Shown here: one piece after another, positions 48,401-60,297 of the stretch
How the letters are laid out: every line of letters starts with the position of its first letter
Position numbering within the stretch: the stretch's first letter is position 1
Translations under genes and position numbers: made by a program
Origin: Prinia subflava
Lineage: Eukaryota; Chordata; Aves; Passeriformes; Cisticolidae
DNA length: 64,000 bases
Direction: 5' to 3'
Assembly (NCBI RefSeq): GCF_021018805.1
Contig: NC_086248.1
Coordinates: 52,333,485 to 52,397,484 of the forward strand
The notes under the pieces: model-generated
Told to the model about the DNA's origin: nothing
Database searches by the model: none
What the model saw: the letters and a program-made list of their open reading frames with translations, nothing else

Positions 48401-51400
48401 AACCTTAATGCTTTCAGTCACTAATAAAATTAGAAGCAGCACCCAAAGACAGTGTTAAATAACATTTCTTCAATGTAAAAAATAGCAGCACACTGTAAGA
48501 AATGGAATTGCAGCTGTTCAGTATTTTTAGGACTTAACACATAGACTTCAGGACACACAATATCTAAAAAGTTATGTTACTGATCTCTCTGGTAGTTTAT
48601 CTTGCCACTGTTACATGAAAAACCAGCTGAGCCCTGATTTGATCAACAGACAAACAGTGTTTTCACTGGTGTTACAGCTTGAGCAGTACTTAACACCTCA
48701 AAACATTTTTGTAATAAAACTAACAAGTGCAGTTGCTTGCAGACTGAACTTCCTCGCTGATTCTTTCTTACCTTTCTGTGCATAAGAGTTCAGGAACCAT
48801 ATGTTCTCTCTGCATTAAGGAACAGACTGCACACATTAGGCAGTTAGACACTGATGCTTCTCTTCTCTTGGCCTAATAGTGAAATGCCATAAGGTAGGGA
48901 AATGAAAACTGATCTTAGAGTGCATGCTCTGATTTCAAAGTTAAAAATGTGTAATAAGTTTTAATTACTCCATAGCAAAAAATAAATGCATACATTTTGA
49001 AACATAACTCCAGCTCTTTATTTATAAACCTGTCTGTATAACACAATAGTTATAATAGTGATAAATTTATTAAAATATGCATATTGTGCAAAAGAAATCC
49101 TTTTTTGGTGCTTATTTGGCTTATCAAAACATGAAAAATTAATCTGAAGTGTTTTAGATGGATCAAAGTCAGAAGAGAAGCTTATTGTGTAAAAATATTC
49201 CTTTAGCATAAACATGAATTTTGCACATATCTTAAACACAGTTGCATGCCAACCTCATTCAGTGTTCACCTTGTTGAAAATTTGTCAGACTGAAAACAGT
49301 ATTTTTGAAATTTTTAACTTACTATCACAGAGCATGATGTTATTAACACAATGCCACATTTACCTCATTTTTAGAAGGAGATACATTTACAGAATCCAGA
49401 GAAGCTGTTCAGGTGTTTTAAACCTGTCCTGTAAAACTGTGATGCAGTCAGAAAACATCTTCATGCCTTATGCAAGCTCTGGATGAGCAGATGGATTCAG
49501 TCTTTAGTCATGGACTATGTTTTTGCATTAAAAATGCACTCTTAGGAGTTTTTCATATCAATTTGCATCCTGCTGCTTTGTGTCCAGAAATTGCAAGGAC
49601 AGGGATAGATTTACATTTCACTGTTTACCATCTCATAATAAAATGTTTACTATGTTTCCATTCTTATACATTGTATATGCTTTCCTTCTCCTTCTAAATT
49701 TCATAATTTGAAACTGACTTGTGAAAATGGCTGAAGATCAAATCGGACCTGTAAAATGTGATCTCATAAGAAGTTGCTTTGTTAATGCTTTGCTGAGCTA
49801 TAAGCAAAAGAATAATTTTGTTGTATTTATTTAAAAGCAAGATGCTGAAATCTATTTTTCTTCAGGGCGTTTAATTTTTTTAAATGTACTTAAACAGCAC
49901 AGTCATCTTTGTTACATAACTACCCATCTGAGTACAAATATACCATTTTGGGGTGTTTGTTAATTCTTGTCACTATGGTAGAGATGAGAATAGTACTGAA
50001 AAAAAGAGAAATTATCTCTGACAAGCCTATCCAAGCTGAATTTAATTCCGTGACAATTCACTGAAAAGTCTTCCCTTGCCTCAATCTCTTGTTTTGTGTA
50101 TTTTAGGGTGAAAGGTTCCCTTAAAAATGGGTTTAATTTGAATGGCAAGAGGTGAGGGTAGTGAGATAACAGATCACATCCTTTTTAGTGTACAGGCTTC
50201 TGGCACAACTAGGGTGCTGGCCAAACACTGTGGATTCGTCAAGAAAGCAATTTCTAGTTCTGCATTTGGACAGCATACAAGCTAGATGCATCAGCGGTTG
50301 GAACTTTTTGTAGTATATTTATGGGATGACTGAGAACTTACAGAAACTGGAGGAAGGCAATGCCCATGAAATCAACACTTGAATTCCAATATTTAGTGTT
50401 TTGTATAATGAGGGATTTTTAAATATGTTAAGTGCCTTATTGCGTGAAACAAATGAAAGATGTTCATACCCCTCAACAGAGCAATATGGAAATTCCTGTT
50501 CTGTGGACTCCTACAGTTATATTAAACCAAAGTAATGAGTATTGGTTTGCTCAGAAAGTTGACAAATGTTACATTAGGGAAGAAGTTAGCCTATCATAAA
50601 AGTAATCTGGCATGCTTATTTTAACTCTGATGATCTCATTTCTGTGGTTTTTTCTAACTTGCTCTTTGCCCCCATCTCTCCCTCTGACTCCCTTCCTTCA
50701 GACTTCTGCAGAAATGCATCTTAAGTTGTTGTTAGTTTGGCTCCTCCCAGCTTAAGAAGCCATGAGTTTTCAACCACTGAAAGAAATGCAGCCTTTTGGA
50801 GAAGAGAATTCAGCCCAAGTTATGTTAGAGCACAGCCTGTTGTGGCTGTAGCTGCCAGCTTGGGGGCTCACTCGTGCCTTGTTCACACTAACTGTTGGAG
50901 GTGGAAACACCGAGGAATATGGCACATGGAGGTGCACTGTAACTAGGCTGGGACTTGAGACAGGTTGAGAGCATTTCAGTGTTATCCAGCTGGAACTAAC
51001 TTACCCTGTTAATACAAGCTGGTAACTCTGGAGTGGGTATCTGGGTGGACAAAACCATCAATTGAGATGGTGGCGCAGCTTTGGGATCTCTGCCCAGCCC
51101 TTCCCTGCAGGGTGGGAGGTGTGATCTGGAAAAGTATTACTCATTTTGCCATCTTCTGATAGCTTCAAAATGGATGTTGTGGGGTTTATTTTTTCTTTCT
51201 TCCCCTTCCAGAAGACAGTAGAAATTTACTCTTTACGTTCTAGATTTACTAAAGGACCTGTTTGTTCTTACTAACATTGATGCCATATTGTCCAACTATT
51301 ATTGAAGTTAGGAATAAGCTACTTTTCTAAAATTACCTTGAATTTCATGATCTTATGGTAGTAATTATCTGTCAAAAAAAAAAAAGAAAAAAGAAGTATA

Positions 51401-52887
51401 AAAGGTAATTATCAAGGAAATTGAATTAATGGGGGGTAAGAAGAAAAACTATGATTAGAAGGTCTATTTTTTATGGCTTCATAAGTTTAATATGTTAAGA
51501 TGGTTTTAATATGTTCAATTTCCTCCATTGAGAATTTGTCAAGGAAAGAAGGAAGAATTAAGATGAGCATCCATTTGAACCTTTTATTTTCCTGAAATTC
51601 TTGAGTTTTTCAGAACTGTAGAGGGGCTTTTTTTCCACCCTGGAGTTACTAATTGGTAATATAGCTGTCACAGTGTTCCTGTGAACACTACTGTGACTGT
51701 TAGTCAGGATTCAGCTTGTATATCTGAAGGTTTTGGTGGTAGGGAATTTGATTTAGAGCCATACTGCAATAAAATTAAGTGTGAAATATCATATGACTTC
51801 TATTTCAGCATTATCTCAAAATTTGAGTCATTAAAAATTTGATCCTTCTATAGTACATTAAATAGAAGATGCCATGTATCAAAATACTCCTTCAACCTTA
51901 TGAATTACTGTTTATTTTTACTAGTTATTTCCTTAAATTAATTTTTTTCTCCTAGAACCAGCAAGCACACAACCAAAATGCTGATAAGATTTCCCCATTA
52001 TCTCTGTCTTGCATTTAGCTGATACTGTATTTTCTGTTGCATAGTATTGCAACAATGGTCTTCATGCTGTAATAACTTGATGAAAATATCCAGTAGTCTT
52101 GGGCAATATCTTCAAGTTGGTATTTTAAATGTATCACAGTAATCACTGTTGAGTGTGCTACTTATGTCGCTGCTTTAGTTAATGTCAATGTTTTGTAAGG
52201 ATTATTTCTTGCTACCCTCTTCAGAGTGCCTTTTCATTTAGGAGATATAGAAGATGGTTCATTGAAGTCTTCTGTTGAATCTACCATAGTAATGTCTGAT
52301 CTTCAAACTTGTCCTGATGAATGTATAACTAAAACCTTGTTCTTTAAAAAGCTATAGTAGACACGGTTGTATATGCACATGTACATGCATGGATACAAGG
52401 GAGGGTGTTCTGCCAATGTCCTGCTGGACAGGACCTTTCGAAAGTAAGTGAATTTTTTAACAGTTTTGTTTTCAAAATGTTACCTCACTAGTACTCAGTA
52501 GTAGATATGTCTCTGTATTGCTTCACTTTGCTAAATACAATCACGGTAGGCAGTTTAATTTTTAAAAGACTCTGCGATGAATCTGGTGTTCATATGCGAC
52601 TGAATTTCGTAAGACAAAGCTTACGGTACTTTGTTTCCTTTAAAGGCATTCCTTTCACTACACTGACATCCCAAGCCCCTGTTAGCAACAGACTGACAAA
52701 GTGCTTCCCCGTGAGGAAATGGAAGAATGTAAAGTAGTATTTGAGTACACTCCACCCATCCTAGAATCAATATTCAGAAATGGGGGTGGGGGGCAGTGGA
52801 TTTGATTAATTGTGGGGAGACATACATTGTAGAGATCGTTCACTTGCACACGAGGGGTTTTACAATGTCATCTACTTATGTCTACCT

Positions 52888-52893
52888 AATAAA
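52888..52893 (+). terminator. RNF217: Candidate distal RNF217 poly(A) signal AATAAA
   Basis: The canonical hexamer is preceded by a TGTA word about 60 bp upstream. An A-rich stretch suitable for cleavage follows about 15-25 bp later, then a TGTGTG-like, T/G-containing region after about 55 bp. The combination fits a genuine 3' end better than most other AATAAA words here. Assigning it to RNF217 is inference. Confidence 0.4.
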
Positions 52894-52915
52894 GTTTTGA
52901 AAAAGAAAAATGAAA

Positions 52916-54606
52916 CTGCCTGAAAGTTCAACTCTTTCTTTAAGCAATTCTGTGTGAAGGATAGTTGGCAATCTCCAAGGAAGTCTTGCTTAAATTTGTA
53001 ATATTTTTATGATATTATATAATCTTTAAAAAAAAATCACACCAAATAATTGAAACTTCAGAATCTTTGTGTTCTCAAACCCTGTATTAAAGTTACTTCA
53101 CTCTTTAGCTGCTTAACAATGAAAATGAAAGCAGAGGTAAAAGCCAGTTTACTGTGGTGAATATTTTAATGTAAAATACTCCCTGTTATGTTGTGTCATC
53201 TTTGCTACTGCTTTCACTTTTAAAAGCATCTTAATGTGCAACACAGAATTTTACCTTCTCATAAAATGTTAAAATGTTTGCTTAAAATAACTGAACACAA
53301 AATGAGGAGAAAACTGCTGGGAAAATCCAGTTTTCCCATTCCCTTTTTATGACTGCTTCCTAAAGCTTTCTCACTTTCAAAGGGTTTCAGTGAAAGCAGT
53401 CTGTAGCTGGAAACTTGAAATAGGTAACCCATTAATTGAAGCAGGTGCCTCTTCTCTCTGGAAAGGAGCTGTGTTCAGTTTCCCTACTAGGTGAGCTATC
53501 AATATTGATGGAATGTATTTTCTGATGTGTTGGGGATTTTTAAACACTATACGTAATTATGAAGTTGCACTTGCACGTTCATGAACAGACACACAAGGTA
53601 TCACTTTGTTTCTGTAAGAAATAAAGCTGAAAAACAATTCCCTGCTGAGAAATACCCAGAAAAAAGTCTTGAGGACTCTGCTTGATCCCTCTGGTGGAGG
53701 ACCAACCTTTCAGCCCTCTCACCAGCCCCCTCCAAAACAGTCAAGATTTGCAACAAAATCTCAAGGACATCATACCAGAGGTGCCTTATCTGCAGGAATC
53801 CTAGCGTGCAGCGTGCAGCCATGGCAGGATAGTCTGCAGGCTAAAGAAATCAATAGCCCTAGAGCTTAAACTGAAGTTAAAGGCTAACTTCACTTGGAAT
53901 CTCAAACTGTTTGACAAAAGATAGACAGCAGACTTTGATTATAAGCATGGTTCCCCAAGTAAGTAGGACTAATGTGCTCCACACTATTACAGATGATTAC
54001 AGATACAGAATTGTAATCTTTAGATGCTCCCCATCAGCTGATTGACGTGCTTTTGAGGGTTTTCATGATTTGCTTAGTAGTTTGCTGTGAGCAGTGAAAT
54101 GAATTGCTGTGGGGTATGTGAAGTGCTGAATTAGAATCAGCAACCATGTAAACCTGTTATGCTTCTAAAAGGTCAATACAGCCTTTATGAAGGAGTCTTG
54201 TCTAATCAACCACAAAGTTTATTGGCAGGTCAGGAAGTTATGTAATTCCTTGCAATAGCCTCAAACCTAGACATGGGCTAAGAAGGAGGCTCTTGCATGG
54301 ACAAGGTGGGCATAGTATGGTCAGAACGTGCTTGAATTCTGCAGAGATATGTTTGGCTTTGCTCTTGAACATATTTGCAAATTATGTAAAGAGAAAGGTC
54401 AACAATGGGGTAATAATCTTGAGTTACCCAGAAGTGTAGAGATGATAGTTACAGTAGTCAAGTAAGTAGGTTTTGGACAACAACAAACTAGAGGTAGGTT
54501 CTTTGCATGGAATGATATGAATGATGGATCTTGCTTATCATGTCTGTACCAAAGGTCTCTGAGTGATACAGGAAAGACAAAATATCGACCAGATGGGATA
54601 TATATA

Positions 54607-54652
<46 letters not shown>

Positions 54653-56554
54653 CGAATCTTGATGAAACAGTGGAAGACTAGTGAAGCCTCCTGCCCAAGG
54701 ATATTGTAAATGCTGAGAGCTGACATGAAAACTAGAGCAATTACAGCAGAGAGAAAGTGGTGGCAAGTCACTTCATGTATAGAATATCCTGTTTGGCTCA
54801 GAAAGTGTTTTCAGTCAAAAATGTTTGGAAGCCTGAACAGTAGTTGATGGTAGTATTTGCAGTTTTTTGTGTTTGGGGTGGTTTTTTGTTAGGTTTTTGT
54901 GAAGGAATCTCTATGCACCTACTGGCTGATGAGGGATGGCCCTACCCTGAGGCTAAAGCCATCTGAGAGAGGGTTTTGATGAGCCCTGTGATGCACTGCT
55001 TCCCAAGTCACACTCCCAACAGCAGAGTCTGATAGATAAAACATCGTTCCAGTGCCTGGGCCTGGAACCCAGGGCATTGCTGCCTTCATCCACCGGGGCA
55101 GGAGCATGGCCGGTTCTTGTCCCTGGCCATCCAGCCCCTTCTGCCTAAGAACTGCCTTGTAGATTCTCCTCTTTTAACTTATGCCATGTCAAATAGCAGT
55201 AATGGCAGGCTCCTGTCATTGATACATGGCCCCAGAACACTTCACAGAGCAGAAGATGGTGTCTGGGAGGAGTGGTGGGAAGGACACAAGTGTGGCACCC
55301 GTCTCCCTCTGCCCCAGCCTGCTCTGGGCATTTTTCCACAGCTCTCCCCTCTTCTTGATTTTTTTATTTTCAAACCATGTATATTTTAACCTTTAGTTTG
55401 ACCATATGCTTATTACTTATTAAAAAAACACAATTACATGGCTTCATTTTAATTTCATTTGACTTTTATAAGGTGATGGACAAGTCAGAGCTAATAATAA
55501 ATGGCTTAGTGACAAACCTGTGCCAAATCAAATAAACTTTAATTCTACAGGGCTTTCCAATAACACCTTCTGTGTTTCAGACCTGTGTCTGCTGTTGCCT
55601 TTTTCTCAAATTCCTTTCCAACAGGCACTCTGTCACTACTCCCCTTTTGATGCTATTTTTAACAAACAGATTACTTGGATTTCAGGCAACATTGAGCCTC
55701 TATTTAGCTATCGTTTATTTATGCATTGTAATCTTGAGTTAGCTCTTTTATGGCTTTGAACCTTAGAGATTATTGTAGTGATGTTATCTCTCCTGTAGCA
55801 GTAAAAGGAGACAAGGCAGACAAAGGCTGACTTTTCCTCTCCCACAAAGGAGCATTCAAGGACTAAACATGGCTGTCAGAATTGTACTTCATAAAAATCA
55901 AACTTTGTGGGGGCCCCTTGTCAGCCTGATGGTGGGTGAGTGGGGCAGCTATTTCTGCTGGATCTGTTCATTCACCTGACAAGCCTGTCAGATGAGGAGT
56001 TCTCAGAAAAAAAAAGTGGCTGAATGTGAGCTGCAGTCATCACTTTGGTGGCAGCCTGTCCTGAGCTACCGCTTTCTGCAGCTGTTTGAGGGGTAAGTGT
56101 GGGGTGTGTGCATGGGAACTTCAGCAGGTCCCAGCACCCTGGATTTGGTGTGGAGGCTGCTGGCTCCCCTGAGCCATGGGTCCAAGTCATAACAGAGCCC
56201 TGCACATCCCAGTCTTGCTACTGGAAGACGTTATGGGACCCAGTCCAGTCAATCTGCATAAAGGTAACGTATTACTAACTATAATTCTTTTAACTATCAT
56301 CTTTTCATAAACTATCAAGGCATGAAAAAAGTGCATAGAGTTTCTCTGCCTGCTGTAAATTCAGGCAATATGTCCTAAGTTAAGGCACAGAATTTAGAAA
56401 AATACATAATTCAATTTATTATGTGTATGTGTGATCATATTAGTATGGTATGAAAGCTTTTGCTCTCTTACTTTTTAAGTATGTATGGAATATATAATGA
56501 TTTGTGTTATATTGTGATAAAATATGAAGTTATCTATATATTTAACCATCTGAA
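52916..56554. other. Intergenic sequence downstream of RNF217
   Basis: No gene or CR1 copy was recognised. Moderately GC-rich stretches occur at about 54900-55340 and 55900-56230, and GTAAGT at 56093-56098 would be a good splice donor. Neither encodes anything recognisable, so no exon is called. The 43-base A tract is listed separately. Confidence 0.6.
54609..54651 (+). repeat. Uninterrupted poly(A) tract of 43 bases
   Basis: Forty-three consecutive A are followed by GCGAATCTTGATG. The 8-bp word AATCTTGA right after the tract (54655-54662) also occurs at 54415-54422. That spacing would suit a target-site duplication around an approximately 190-bp insert with a poly(A) tail. The insert sequence (54423-54608) resembles no SINE or transcript I can name. 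CR1 elements do not end in poly(A), so the tract is not explained by the LINEs in this window. A plain homopolymer expansion is the simpler alternative. Confidence 0.9.
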
Positions 56555-57302
56555 ATTCAACAATGTCAAATGCAGGATCCTGCACCTGGGGAGGATAACC
56601 CCAGACACCCCAGGCTGGGGGCTGACCTGATGGGAAAGCAGCTCTGCAAAGAAGGACACGGATGTCCTGATGGACAACAAGCTGTCCATGAGCTAGCACT
56701 CCATGTGGTATCCTGGGGTGCATTAAGCAGAGCATTCCCAGCAGGACAAGGGAGGTGATCCTCCCCCTCTACTCAGCCCTGGTGAGGCACATCTGGAGTG
56801 CTGGGTGCAGTTCTGGCCTCCTCAGCACAAGAGGGACAGGGAGCTCCTGGAGCAGGTCAGAGGGCAGCAAAGATAATGAAGGGACTGGAGTATCTCCCTT
56901 ACGAGGACGGGCTGAGGGAGCTGGGCCTGTTCAGCCTCCAGAAGAGACAACTGAGAGGGGACCTCATCAATGTCTGCCAGTATCTGAAAGGAGGATGTCA
57001 AGAGAATAGAACCAGGCTCTTGACGGTGCCAAACAATGGGACAAGAGGTAACGGGCAAAAACAGGTTCATAGGAACTTCCACTTGAATATGAGGAAGACT
57101 TTCTTCACTGTGCAAGTGGCTGTGCACTGGAATAAATTTCCCAGAGAGGCTGTAGAGTCTCCCTCACTGGAGATATTCAAGAACCATCAGGACACAATCC
57201 TGTGCTATGTGCTCTATAATGACCCTGCTTTAACAGGGAGATTGGACCAGATGGTCCATTGTGGTCCCTTTCAATCTGACCCATTCTGTTATTCTGTGAT
57301 TT
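56555..57302 (+). mobile_element. CR1 LINE 3' fragment, plus orientation, about 745 bp
   Basis: The longest CR1 copy in the window. It starts in the C-terminal half of ORF2 (the stretch around CAGGATCCTGCACCTGGGG) and continues through the segment encoding residues such as '[15 protein letters not shown]' and '[14 protein letters not shown]'. It ends with the 3' terminal region and two near-copies of the 8-bp terminal repeat (ATTCTGTT, ATTCTGTG). The open frame 56798-57316 spans 172 codons and is the remnant of the ORF2 end. The reverse transcriptase core and endonuclease are missing, so the copy is 5'-truncated and cannot move by itself. It lacks the N-terminal parts and has substitutions throughout. 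Confidence 0.95.
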
Positions 57303-57361
57303 CTTCTCATCTATAGGTAGGTAATAACAACAAACCAACAGCATTATTCATTCCTTGCTGG

Positions 57362-57382
57362 TTTGTCATGCTGCATGACAAA
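57362..57382. repeat. 21-bp palindrome with a 1-base centre
   Basis: TTTGTCATGC at 57362-57371 and GCATGACAAA at 57373-57382 are exact reverse complements around a single T. It lies 60 bp past the end of the CR1 copy. It could be a protein-binding site or chance; nothing else supports a role. Confidence 0.85.
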
Positions 57383-60249
57383 AGAACAGTGAAATAATTT
57401 AACTGCCTGTTTTATTGTTCATGCGCACCTCTAGGGCTTTTTTTAATTATTACTCTTGCTAATTTGCTTATCGCAATGGCAGTCTTTGGCACTGAATTAT
57501 CTGCATTCCAGTGTGCAAATGTATTTCTTTGCTTCAGTAATTGCCTTTTTATATAACAATTGTCTACCTCCTTAAAGATAAGAACAAAGTCCTGGAAGAT
57601 AGTTGTTGATTTGAATTTGTGTATATCAAAAAGTGAATGAGAACTACAAAAAGGTTTTTCAGTTATAAAGATGATAGCAAAACAGGATTGCCAGAAAAAG
57701 GAAAACTGCTTACATGAAGTCACATCTGATGAGACATGTACATTGTTTAGGTTAGAGACTGACCACATTAGACTGATGTACCCAAAAAGATTTTTACAAC
57801 TCAGTGATTAAAAGCAGAGTCCTGTCATTACTTCTGCTTGCTACTGAGCTTGTTAGGCATATCATATTTGAAATTAGCTATTCCGTGAATGGAAAAACTA
57901 AAAGTCTGTTTCCTTGTGAATTTATTTTCTGTGCCTCTCTGTTATAACCTGTCTTCACCTGGTAAAGCCTATATGAACTTACCTCTCCCTGTTAAACGTC
58001 TCTGATCTGCCAAGTGTTCCCTAAATTCTCACACAGTGCCTTCTCCCCATCTCTATCTAAGCAAGAGTTATCACATGCTCAACCTTTTCCCAGCCAGTTG
58101 GTCATCTACTAGAATTGTGATGGTAGCCAGACCAATTTTCAGGAGCTGTCAGGCAGGCTGGCTGCCCATCAGGAAAGTGATGACTGGGTGCTCCACTCTT
58201 TCTCCCAGCTGAAACACTCCTACTTCAGTTGCCTTTGTCCAGGTACTGATTTTCAAAAATCCTGTTTGGGCATGGTTACTCTGGGCCACCACACAATGTA
58301 GCGTTCTAAGCCTCATTTCTTTAGAATCTGAGGATAAAACAGAGGTTTTCATATGTGCACATGTAAGATTTTCCCTTTAATTTCAACGTGATGTTTCATT
58401 TTTTGAACATTGGTATTAAAGCACAGCAATGGTAATTACATCATGGAAAGAGAGCCAGCTGCATGTTGGATAATGCTACTTGCAGTGGGTATAAAGAAGT
58501 ATAGAGATGAGAAGGGGTACATGGACAAACACAGAACAAATTGTGGAGCTAGAAATAGAAATTTAAACGTACTGATAGTTTTGACCAGATACTTTCTGGC
58601 TATGGAGAATATTTATTTCTTCAAGTTTTGAGTCTGAATATGCAATGAATCTCCAGCAAAAATTTCCTGTAACTGGAATTTTTGAATTCCCTGGTGCTGT
58701 GTGTGCCACCAGCCAAACAATTGCTGGGGAAGGATATAAAAAACTGCTAATACAAATAAATAATATTGGTTTTAATTTTTTATTCAATAAAATAAATTTC
58801 CTTTAGTTTTATATTTTTTAAAAGATGGCATTTATATAACAAGTGAAAAATTACTTAGCAAACTTAACTTTAAATCAACACAGTTTTGCAGAATAAAAAA
58901 GCCATGGATCAACTCTTTTGTTTTAAGTAATTGTTCATTAGATTTATTTTATAAATGGTCTAGCCTAAAATATTTCAGAGTTGCAATGTTTTGGGTATTT
59001 TTAATAGTAAAAAAGCTGTTTTAAAAGGATGCCAAATTCCAAGAACTTGTTAAAATATTTTCAAGTTACTGCACATCTGCTGAGCTTAACTGTGTGTTTT
59101 TATCATTCAGTTTATCATTTGGTTTAGGCCATGCAGTTCACCAAAGTCTGTCTCCTTACATAGATGCTAAAACCAGTAAGGTAAGAGTTCATTTACAAAG
59201 CCCTTTTTCTGCAAATAGGTACATTATTCTATATATTCCATAAAAATATATTATTACATATTCTGTATAAATATTGATATAAACTAAATGCAGGAAAAGC
59301 TTTTTTATTCAATCTGGTTATATTAGAAAATATGTGAAGCCTTAGGAGACAAAACACTTCCTTTTGCTCAATCTCTCACACTCATTTTATTGACAGCCCA
59401 CCATGCCAGAAAGGGGATTTGATCATCTGGGTTAAGAGACGTGGCATTACATTTATTGTGTGTTAGTGGTTTACATCACATTTAAGTAATATTGTAGGAC
59501 AGTCTCTTCTGTGACCAGGCACTTAAGGAATTTGTGCAAGAGTTAACAAAAGTTAAAAATTACCTTGAAGAAGAACAGCACATCAAACATATTCATTATT
59601 ACAAATCAAATTAAGACATTTTAATGAGACGTTTCATGTAAAGAAAAGGAAAAAATGCAGCGAATTCACTGAAGAATATTGTGCGCTTTTCTCATGAACA
59701 GAAAACTAAATGGGACTACACATAGTGACTAGAGTGCTTTTCAGTAAGGCATTGAAATGGGGTAGGGGCACTATACTGGCCTCAATGGATTTGATGGATG
59801 TGAAGTATTTTTGAAAAGATGCCATGTACTTGGGAGCCTAGCATCAGCCTTATGTGCTTGAAGAATGCTGCCCAAACTCCTGTGTTAAAGGGCAAGGAGA
59901 TGCTTGAAAGTGGGTGGTAGAAGCACACATCTTTGAAAGGTTGTTGCAAAATAATGGGCTATAATTACATGCTCAAAATAGAGTTTAGCCCGATGCATGC
60001 TCTCCATTTTATTGTGTATGAGTTCAAAGGTAGTTGAAGTCAGTATTACCTCCCTTGGAATGTTTATGAAGACCCTGAATTATCAGAATCTTTCTAGAGG
60101 GACTGATAGGAGCCAGGAAAGGTTTTTAGATAGGAGTTGTGCAGGACCAACTAGGAATAAACAAGCATAAGAGTCAAGGGCAGCTGAAAATGGCCCAGCA
60201 TTTTTAAAAGGTGAGAAAGCGAACTACGTAGTATTCCATTATTTAGTCT

Positions 60250-60297
60250 TAAAAATTACTGTCTTGAAAAATTACTGTCTTAAAAATACTGTCTTGA
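60250..60297 (+). repeat. Three-copy tandem repeat of about 16 bp
   Basis: The unit AAAAATTACTGTCTTG occurs three times in succession with small length differences. Confidence 0.8.

Larger units (their letters stand above)
44091..52915 (+). other. RNF217: Possible extended RNF217 3' UTR or 3' flank
   Basis: This 8.8-kb stretch has no recognised coding exon. No CR1 fragment was recognised in it, although the introns and the downstream flank hold several. AATAAA words on the plus strand occur at 44955, 48713, 48983, 49637, 51778 and 52888. A long UTR would explain the lack of insertions, but chance would too. Open frames here (up to 127 codons, 47613-47996) resemble nothing known. A GC-rich island of about 170 bp at 46915-47075 stands out, and an AT/GT microsatellite lies at 45076-45106. 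Confidence 0.4.

Noticed and set aside
56093..56098. Strong splice-donor word GTAAGT after a GC-rich stretch, considered as a first exon of the next gene
   Set aside because: No coding sequence, promoter-like CpG island or TPD52L1-like residues accompany it. A lone donor word is not enough.
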